NCBI RefSeq assembly: GCF_018320785.1
Contig: NC_054886.1
Coordinates: forward strand, 29,213,732-29,277,731
Direction: 5' to 3'
Origin: Cheilinus undulatus
Lineage: Eukaryota > Chordata > Actinopteri > Labriformes > Labridae
DNA: 64,000 bases
The notes beneath the pieces are model-generated. The model saw nothing but the letters and a program-made list of their open reading frames with translations, was not told where the DNA came from and did no database searches. Positions 1 through 10,700 of this stretch are shown piece after piece; position 1 is the stretch's first letter; every line of letters begins with the position of its first letter. A program made the translations under genes and the position numbers.

Positions 1-1240
1 CGAAATATCACTTAAAAATAGAATTATGAATCTTAAAGCTCAAAATATTAATGAGAAGTCAAAATTATGAGTTGAAATGCTCAAATTATGAATTAAAAAG
101 TCCAAATTCCAAATTTGAGTCCTAATTGTTAGATGTAAAATTAAAAATGTGAAGTTAAAACACAAATTAATTTCTTTTCCCACATTCCTGACTTCTTATC
201 TAAATATTTTTACTTCTTAATTTCTCAGATTTTGTAACTTAAAGAAGATATCTTAAATCATCAAGGATAAGTTCACATTTTTATACTTGAGGAAACCTGC
301 AGACCTCTGATTGGCCGGTTTTAACAGAAAACTGAGATCATCTTGTGGGTCGGATTTAACTGTTCCATGGGCCTTGAGTTTGACACCTGTGATTTAGGAG
401 AGAAAGTTTTACATTTATGTGACTTAATCTGCTATTTTATGAGACTAAAATAAGGAAGCTGTCGATCAAGAGAATAAAGTCGCAAATTTTCTGCAATTAA
501 ATTTTTTAAAATAAAGTTTTTATAAAGAATCAGGTCATGATTTTAAGACTCAAGTTGTAAACTAAGGAGGATAAAACCCCTGAAATGGAATTGACTAAAT
601 TTGTAATTTAAACAAAAAAGTGATTTTACCTTACTTTATCTTTGAAGAATTCTAAATGAAAAAGTCCCAAAAAGTTAAATTTAAGCTTCACGGGAATAAA
701 ATAAAATCCCCAATCGTTTACGATCATGAAGTCAGGAATTGATGAGAGCAAAATCTTACGCTTTTGTTATAAAATGTGTTACTTTCCAAGAACAAAGGAG
801 TTCACTTCTTAAAATCAATGTCAGTTAATCTGATTAAATTTGAAAATTTCATGACAAAGTCAGCATTTATGAGACAACGTCCAAAAATTATGCATTTAAA
901 TTTTCCAATTTATTAGACTAATTTTTACAATTTAAGTCATAGAAATATGAGAACAAAGTGTTTAATTTATAACATTACATGTGTAATTTAACAGAAGTTA
1001 AATTATAATAACGTGATAAATTTATGAGAGTAAAGCCCTAAATTTATGTAATTTTAACAATAAGGTCATGCTTTCATGAGATTAATTGTGTAAATTCAGG
1101 TTAATAAGAAAGTTATAATTTCACAATAAAGTCAAAAACTTGTGGGAATAAAGTCCTAAAATTAAAGCCATGCTTATAGTGTGAGTAAAGTAACAAATTA
1201 TGAGAATAGAGCCCTGAGCTTCTAAATAAAGTTGTATTTT
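1..1240. repeat. AT-rich degenerate repeat downstream of mus81
   Basis: The stretch is very AT-rich and keeps returning to short phrases such as 'gagaataaagtc' and 'aaattatgag' at irregular spacing. This looks like an old, decayed minisatellite with a unit of roughly 30-40 bases. I see no gene in it. It lies beyond the mus81 polyadenylation site. Confidence 0.55.
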
Positions 1241-1519
1241 TAGTCAAAGGTTATAAGACTTGACAGCATGGTAATAATCTTATGCAATGTCTCTGTTGTG
1301 AAGAAAGGACGGCTCACTATGAGTTCCTTTAGAGGCTCAGAAGCAGCTTTATCTTCAGAGTCTTGGTGTGAATCATAAACGGTAAAGAGACTGACGTTTC
1401 CACTGAACTGAGTATGAATGACGGTCAACGGGTACTCAAGCCTGCACAGGCCCTCTATTCTTTGTTTTTTTAAAAGATAAGACTAGCTTTAAAACAACAG
1501 AGTATTTGACAAAATAAAC

Positions 1520-1525
1520 TTTATT
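1520..1525 (-). terminator. mus81: mus81 polyadenylation signal (AATAAA on minus strand)
   Basis: TTTATT on the plus strand reads AATAAA on the minus strand, about 210 bases after the mus81 stop codon at 1734-1736. That is a normal position for the cleavage signal of a short 3' UTR. The site is inferred from the hexamer only; transcript data would settle it. Confidence 0.5.
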
Positions 1526-1733
1526 AATGCAGCATCAAGAAGCACCTGTGATAATCTTCATACAAAAATCAATATTTAACAGTGATCAGAATATAGCAGC
1601 ATCTTTACGTTTAAATAAACATGTAAACAACATCCTGGAATTAATGAGCACTGGAGGTTTCCACATGATGAAGAGAGTCATCCTCACTCTACCTCCGTTT
1701 GTCAGATTAAAATGTGAATGAGTGAAGCAGTTT

Positions 1734-4700
1734 TCATGTCAGAGCTCCTTGAGTGCAGTAGAGCTGATAAACAGTTCTGCTCAGAGCTGGGCCGAGATTT
1801 CTGAAAAAACAAAATCAACAAAATTAAACATTAACTTCCTTCATATCCTGATAATGACAGGATAGGATCAACCTGACGACTTTAAAGGATTACCGTACAT
1901 GGTTTAAAAAGAATTTATGCTTGGTATTGTCCACAAGAGGGCGCCACAGTCTGAAATAAAGTTGCCTAAGTATTTTGTGCGGACCTTAACTAGTACCTGG
2001 GTGTTTTAGAGCATTTCTTAGAGCCAAGTATTATGTGAGTAAAGTCTAAATAAGAAACCATCTCATCCTGTCATTAAACATTTCACTGGAAACCGATGAA
2101 TAAGACCAAACCAACCTTTTGAGTTTACCGTATCGGATGGAGGAAAGGAGTTTTTCTTTCTCTGCTTCATTTGAACACTGATCATAGGTGGTCAGGAGAC
2201 TGAGATTGAGAGAAAGAAACAAGGATTTATTTAACCATACTAAACCCTCCACTCATGAGGTTTGGAGTTTTCTCATAACAGCAAAAATTTGACTAAATAT
2301 GGTCAAGGAGTTGGAGTTTAAAATTTATACTTTCTTAAAAAAAAAAAAAAAAAAAAAAAAGGTTTATTAAATTATCGATTTTCTAATAACTTAAAAACCT
2401 CCATTGTAATTTCATTTTTAAAACATAGAGAAAAAGCAACAAATATTACAGAAATGTCGTTTTAACTGGACCATTAATGGATTTACTATAAGCAGCTGCC
2501 TGGTGCCTCATGCTCCAAGGGCCCTACGGTTCTCTGCAGTCACATGATTGTGACGACATGCAAATGTCTGCTGAGAGTCAGGAAGTGAGGGACACTCAAA
2601 GAATGAATGGAAACAGAGTAAATGGACCTGTGTGCTGCAATTATCATCAGAAAATTTATAAAACAAACAATAAAGTGTTTTTTTCTGACTGAAAATTCTT
2701 GTGTGGAAGTGATCAATGTCACAATTTACACAGTCCTGCAGACCTCCTGACATCTAGCTTAGTCTAGCTCAGTGGTCCTCAACGTTTTCAGCCCGTGACC
2801 CCCAAAATAAAGGTGCCAGAGACCGGGGACCCCCACTGTACCTGGAGGTGGTTAACCACAGCCATGAACATTCAAGAGTAGTCATGTGGAGACAAGGCCA
2901 CCCATCAGGGGGGACAATGGGAGAGCTTTCTGGGGCCCAGCAAAATCATGGTCCATTGTAAAGTTAAGCTGTGGTATATGCTTCTCAAAGAAACATTATC
3001 TTTTTAATTCATTAATGTAGTAAGTAGCCCTCTTAAAAATGTAAATCCTTCTGTTATAAACAATTGAAATATGTTAAAAATAGCTAAAATGGGTGAATAA
3101 AGGTTAAAAAAAGTAGTAGAAAAGGTGGTGAAATTGGATTTTAAAAGTAGCAGAAATGGACTCTATGTGCCAAAAATTAGATAAAAGTGGCAAAAATAGC
3201 CAAATAAAATGGCAAAAGTGGGTTAAAGTTGCAAAAACAGGCATATTAAGTGGTAAAAGGGGATTAAAAAAAGTGGCTAAAATGGCGTTAAAGTGCCAAA
3301 AATAGGTGGAAATTTGGTGAAATGTGATGAAAAAAATGATATAAAGTGGCAAAAAAGGGTTAGCTGTGGCAAAAAGTGGAGGAAATGGGTGAAACTGGCA
3401 AAAATCGGCATACTAAATAAATAATTAAAGTGGTAAGCGGGGTTAATAGTGGCAATAATGGGACAACAGAGCCAAAAATAGGAGGAGAGAGTCAAGATTT
3501 GGTTTAGAAGTGGCAAAAACAGGCAGAATAAAGGCGGTGGAAAGGGTTTAAAACGAGAAAAAATGTGTCTTAAGTGGCAAAAATGTGTTAAATCTTGGCA
3601 AAATTGGTGTAAAGCGGCAACAGGGTAATTTGAAAAATATTCTTAGTTTTTTAAGGCATCTGGAGACCCCGTCTCAGAGTCTCGAAACCCCCAATGGGGT
3701 CCAGACCCCAATGTTGAGAACACCTGGTCTAAGAGGCTAGCTGAGCCCCTTTAAAAAATCCTCATGTTGTCCCAAACATGCTTTTAATTGATACACAGAT
3801 GTACTTTCAACTGAATGAAACTGTGGAGCGAGCGACTGTAGCTAACTCACATTTGAGTGCCAGTTTCCTTTCCTCTATCCTTTAAAATTTAATTAAAAAA
3901 ACAATCTGGGACCAAATAAAGAGCCAAACAACCATCTCTACTGAGACAAACAAATGAAAATTACTTGTGTTTACTCCCGAACAATATCCTTAAACTTCAG
4001 CCAGGGAAAAATAAGAGTGAAGTCGAATGGGGACACTGTCAACTAAAATATAAGCTCTCTTCTATTTGAGAGGTAATTGTAGCTGCTTATTGAAAAACTA
4101 AGTATTTACCTGTGTGGGGTGCTGTATATCTCTAGTATAGCTGCTGCTTTGTCTCCAGACAAACCGCTGATCTGCATCAGCTGTCTGGCGAACACTTCTC
4201 TCACCGTCTGACACTACAGAGGAGGAAACACAGACAAATCCAGTATAACGCTAACGTAAAGAGCCTTTCTTTATTGATCTTTACTTCCTGGTTTAACAGG
4301 GTCATTAAGAAGTCCACGGTGAGAGTTTTTGAACACAAACCTTGTTTTTGACGGCTCCGTGGTTAAACTCTGCAAAGGAAATGAGAGAGCAGGAGGGTCT
4401 CCCTCTCTCCTCTTCATCACTCGCTCCGTCACCCTCCAGCTCTCTGGAGCGACAGATCAGTGTACGGTTCTGAAAAGGAGTATAAATAAAATAACAAAAC
4501 AGGTAAAGCTCAAGTCCCAGATGAGGCCAGAATTAGAGAAATCTGTTGGATATTTTGCACAATGGTAAGGTTGTCAGAGTTTTAACTTTTTGATACTTTT
4601 TGTTTTTTTTTGTTTTTTTTGTTGCTTTATTCTGATAGGACAGCTGAAGAGAGACAGGAAGCCCAGAAGAGAGAGAGCCCCCTAACCCCTAACCCCGAGA

Positions 4701-7700
4701 CAAAGAGAGAGCACCAGGCTCAGACTACAAAAATTCTACAGATTTTGGCCTGACTCCTCCGCCGCAGCTCATGGTGATTCACCTGGTACAGCTTGGTCAG
4801 GTATCGCGTCATGACGGTGAGGTAGGCCGCAGACTCTCTCACATCCTGGACTCTCTTCACAAAGAAGCCGTCAACTACCTAAGGCACAAGAAAGCACAAA
4901 TGTTGACACTTTTAACACAAAATCACAAGAATGAATATTATAAAAAAGGTTTCTCAACTTGGCTGTTGATAAAGACAATTGAAGCGCTCTATAAAACAAC
5001 TAAAGACAGATTAAAACAATATCAAGAACATTATATGTACATACATGAGCTCAGGGAAATGAGAAAATTACAGATTTGGTCCAAGTCAAATTTATATTCT
5101 GAAAACTCTTTACACTATTTACTTATTTAATTGTTTGCTCTGGCCTTGTTGGTTAAAACCAGCTTTTATCAGGAGATCTACTGTCAGTTAAACTGAGCTG
5201 ACATGTAAAGTGTTTTTGAGGTTGTGTATACTGACCTGTGTGTTGACGATGGCCTGCTGCAGCGTAGTCTCAGGTAAACTCAGGTGAGAGGCCGCCTTCC
5301 CACATTCCTCCACCAGGTAGACGGGCCGGCGAAGACCGCACCGCTTCAGCCGAAACTGATACAGGAGAGAGAGACAAGGGGTAAGAGTTGGTGTATAAAA
5401 AAGGGAATAAAATATGTTTTCCAATTTAGCTAGAGACAGTCCTATTTATTCTGCAGCTTTTAAATTTCTTTTTTAGATTTATTTGTTTACTAGCATCCTC
5501 CATCCATCCATTTTCCTCCACTTATCCGGGGTTGGGTCGCGGTGGCAGCAGGCAAAGTAAGTCAGCCCAGACATCCTTCTCCCTCAAAACGTTTTCCTGT
5601 TCCTCCTTAGGGATTCCAAGGCACTCCCAGGCCAGATGGGATATATAATACCTCCAGTGAGATGTGGGTCTGCCTCGGGGTCTTCTCCCAGTTGGATGTG
5701 CCCAGAAGACCTCCACAGGAAGGCACCCAGGAGGCATCCTGATCGGATGCCCGAACCACCTCAGCTGGCTTCTTGCAACGTGAAGGAGCAGGGGCTCTAC
5801 TTCGAGATCCTTCCAAGCTTCTTGCCCTATCTCTAAGGCTGAGCCCGTGAGGTCGACTAGCATTCTTCGACCTTGTAATACCTGTTTTTAGAATTTTCTC
5901 TAGGATTATAAAACCAGTCTGATCTAGTTTAACAACAGAAGGAGTTTGATCAAGTGTTTGAAAAGCTGTTAAATGTACACAAATAAAAACAACCACCATA
6001 AATCATAAGAAATAAAAAAAGACAGTATAGGATGGTGAAACAGTTGGATAAAAATGAAGTAAATGGTGACTTCAAATAGGTGGTTTTGTATGATGAACAG
6101 CAAATAAATCGACAGATATTTTCATTTTATTGACTATTTTTCTCACAGTGTTTGATACTATTGCTCATGGCGGCAACTTTTTCTCTATTAACCCTGAGAG
6201 CTCAGCTATTTTTTCACAATCATATCTCGTCTGGACTTCTTGTCTTAAAAACCTTATAAATCCTCAACCCTGTGGTGCACCGTCAAGCTCTATACATCTT
6301 TTTTCTCAGCTCAACCTGGGCTTTAAGCATATATCTACTACAGTAATGTCACTTTATTTTTAAAAATTTATAGGACTCTAAAGACACAAGAAAAAACAAA
6401 TCAGAATTTGAAACTCTGAGATTTTTATCTATAACACACAGAAAACATGAGTGACTAAGCCTTTTCTTTTCACAGATTGTTCTCATCTCTTTGGGACAAA
6501 ACAGGGAAAAAATAAACATTCTGTGGCTAACGGTTTTCAAAATATCTACATCTATACAAAGAAAAAGTCCATGCGCTTTTTTGCAGTTAGTTTCATTTGT
6601 GCCATTCCTCAAAGCAGTAGAGACGCAACTGATTGACTGCCCCTCCCACAATGCATTGCGGTAAACTATATGGCAATGCCCTGGGCAGAAAGCCAAAGTA
6701 AATTATCAAAAATTGATTAAAAATTGATTAAAAGATGCTTATTATTGGATCTAACGACATGGACGCAATCTTTAAAGACCTCGAAAAGTCACCAAAGTTT
6801 AGGGCTTGCTAGAACGGTGTCCTTTAGGGCTACTGAGACATCAAGGGTAGCAAATGAACGACAAGAAAGTCTATGACTTATGGTTCAAAAGTTATCAACT
6901 TATTTGTAACAACACCGTCCTCAGAGACCCTGGAAAATCATCCAAGTTCTGGGCTCACTAGAAAATGTTCTGTTAAAGATACTAATGTATGGAGAACATA
7001 ATCAAAAAGGCACAACAGAGAGCTTTCAGATAAAAAAAAACAATTAGGCGCCTATGACTTAAGGTTCAAACGTTACCAAGTGATTATAAAGGGTTGTGCC
7101 TGAGGCATGGATCCGTGCCATGTGAGCTCTAAGGGTTAGAGCTGGAAGAAGCGGTTAAAGTAACTGAAAAGTAAAAATGTGCTTTATCTCTACCTTCTGT
7201 TCTCTGAACCGTCCGTCGATGATGCTGCCGCACAGGTCGTCCATCCTCTTCCTCTCTACGATGTAATCGAGGACGAGCTCCCGGCCTGCAGGAGCGCGAA
7301 GCTGACCTGAGGAAAGGAGGGGATGAGATGAAGATTTCTTATTTCAGAATCAACTCAGGCAGCACAATTTAAGACTCAATTCTAAATATAAATTATGTTA
7401 AAATTAAAGTATTGACTTTAGACTTTGGACTTATGTTCATGTTTTACTTTGAGACTTTACGGCTAACGTTAAGCTAAGACCTGACCAAACTTGTTCTTGC
7501 TAATTTAGCTTTCATGCTAAGAAAATGTGGAATAATTTACAACATAAGACTGGCTCTCCTTTCTCTTTTCTTTATGAAGTATTCACCATACATCTACAGT
7601 ATATCAGTTAAAAAATTAAAAGTAAAATTAAGACAATCTTCTGATTTCAATCAGGAGGGTATTGATAGAAATGACCTAAAATGAATGAGTAGGATTAAAT

Positions 7701-10700
7701 AAGCAAAGGAGGGAGAAAAGCTGTTAAAAGACAACACTAGCCTCTTAGCTTGTGGCTAATTTGCCTCAGTTGCTCACTCACTCACTGCATACAGCATGAA
7801 AGAATACTAAGACACAGTAAGAGAGTCACAGGAATCATGTACGGGTGGTTTTGCCCAGGAGAGGCAGGTGAGCTCTGATATCAGGTCGTCCTAAAAGAGC
7901 TATTGTTAATTCATAGGGTGGACCAATGTGCCGTCATTTAGTATCTGAAGGTCCAAAACAGGTAGTTAATCTCTGATCATTCTTCTCTGAACAGCCTTTA
8001 GTCTTCTACCTGGAACAGGCGCAACCTTCTCTCGAGCGACCCAGAGGAAGTCTCCAACGTTTAGCTTTCTCACATCGAAGCTGACTCCGTTTCTCTGAAG
8101 TTCTTTGACCAGCTCCTGCTTACGGTGGTGGCTGCCGCTGCACAGACAAAATAATCAACATTTTATACCACAAACATGGATCATAAATGACCACGGCGTT
8201 CTGGCTCTCAGGTCTCCGGCTGCTCTTTTACCCTGTCGTTTCAATGAAGTCAACACAGAGGAGGATTTCATATGTTCCAGGTAGAAGACACACTCCACTC
8301 AGCTTTCTTCCACCTGTCGGCTGTGAATTCTGAGGTTTTCCCGAAGAGCTCGTTACATTAACCTCACTCCTCGGCTGGGAAACACGCGCCAGCTTCTCTG
8401 CAGGGCTGTAAAGATAAAATAAGTCTTATTGTTCAGGAAGAAAAAGAGCAGAAGCTGGAGAGTATTTAATGAAAACTCACTGTTCTCTGTCATCTTCCTT
8501 CTCTTCTTCTTCGTCATCATCACTAGCCGTGAGATCTACCACTCCAGGATCACCGTCCTCCTCTTCCTCCTCCTCTCCTTCACTCCTGGCCTCCTCTCTG
8601 TCCCCATCAGCGTAATCTTTACTCTGTGGATCAGCAGACTCCAGTCGCCGTGCCAAAGCCAGACCCTCCTCTGTCAGAGAATACCTGTGCAGGGTAGACG
8701 GTGAAGAAAAGCATGAAGCTCTTTTTACACATACACAACCTCCTGAAAGTTCCCTGAAATTTACTGTGTGAGACTGCAATTTTTCACTTTGACTTAGAAA
8801 AATTGCTGCACTTTTTGCTGAGTCCTGTACAAATACTGTTAAAGGTAAGATCTGTAAAACTGTACTGTTAAAAGTGTCTTTCCTGGTTCACACCTGAACA
8901 GTTCTTAAGGTTCTTTGCAGATGACGTCACCCAGCCAAAAGGCCATGTTTTGAGCTGTTTACGAGTATGCTAAGCAGAGTGTGAAAATAACATTGTTTAA
9001 TTATTTCGTACCTTGCAGGGTTGTGAGTCTTTATCACCAAACTCTTCTGAATAAGCGTGCTGACTGAAGACCAGGCTGTGTATTTACTGCCCAGATCAGG
9101 CTGCAAACAGAGAAGAAAAAGAAAAAAAAGAAACTTCAAGCATAGCTAATCTTCTACGTAAAATATCATACATGTGATAGAAATGATAGATAACTCACCA
9201 CAGTGAAGGACTTGTCACAGAGAAGTTGTGCCTCAGTCTGGAGCTCCATCTTAAACATGAATCCTTTACTACCAGGGATCTACAGAGAGGGGAAGCTGCA
9301 TGATAACCTGCTGTTGTAGCGCATTAAAATAAACATATTTCACTGGACAAAGACGTACCTGTGACTGTCTGTAGAGGGTGAGCAGAACGGCGTAACCTCC
9401 AGATCTTTTCTGAGGCACATACTCCCTCTTCTTCTTCCTCCCTCCTCCTCCTTTGTCTTTCTCTTTATCTCCAGCTGCATTTCTCTACAAAAAATACACA
9501 AGCTGGCCCTAAATCATCAACTCCAGCAGTTTCATCTAACACTGTTGTCCTTTATGGCTGAAAAAATACCAAAGTGATGTTCAGCATTTCTGTTTAGAAA
9601 AGATTTAATGTTTACTTTCTTTACAAACTGATTTGTTACACTAGTATTTAACCTTCTGAACCCTGCGCCTATTTTTTAGGTTTCTGCTCGAAAATTGCAT
9701 ACCCATAACAGAAATGGGTATATCTCTGCAACCACAGGGTCTATTTGAATATTTTTGGTGTAATGGTAAAGAAGAGTTTTTTCTTTTTCTTTTTTTATCT
9801 TTTTTTAAAGAGAAATTTTACAACTATAGTTTGAAAAAGCAATTTCTGTTTTCGTGATTCTTTGGCCTCTATCTCTCAGATACTTTGGTGTAGACCGCTT
9901 TGGCATATATCATCAGAATCTGTGGAGTCTCTGCTTTCACTTGAGGTGTTGATCGTGTGTTCTGCATGAAGTGTCGTAGCGGTAGAGCCGGAAATATGGT
10001 GAGTGGGTTGACACAGTGGAGCTGTACAGAGTTTGGTATGTCATAATTCATTAAGTTGTTATTTGAGTTGTGTTTGGGGCATGTAAAAATAAAAGTTTTA
10101 TATATTCTTATAGCCCAGGATCTGCTGTTTAATTTGATGTGCAACATCACTATATTATTTCGTGATTAGTGCATTATTTCACACTGTGTTTGCCAATGCC
10201 TCTCAAAGTCCTCCAGTTGGGGGACACCAGGTTTAAGAGGTTAAGAAATCCTCAGTTTCTTTTAGCATCACCTCTTTCCTTAACAGCTACTACCCAAACA
10301 AATATAGAAAAAGGCATCTTCTAGCAGATATATGACGTACACAGGATACGTGGCAATATTTGGCTTTTTTCCTGCAGTAAAGCTGAGTAATATTGATAAA
10401 AATTTCACATTTTTACCACAATAAAGAGACAGCATTTTCATCATCACTACCAGAAGACTATGAAAAGTAAGGAAAAGAAGGCTTTTATCTTCGTCTTGGT
10501 GCCTGGAAATGTATGGATCGGTAATGTTGGGGTAAATTGTGACGTTTACCTTTCTGGGTGCCAGGTTGTTGTTGTCAGGTCGGCCAGGAGGGGGCGCCCC
10601 TTGTGGGAGAGAGTGGATAGGAGCGTTTGGACCTGGAGAGGAAGTTGTGAGAAAAAAGGACGACAGAAAAAGAATGGTTAGTTTTGATTGATACCATCCA

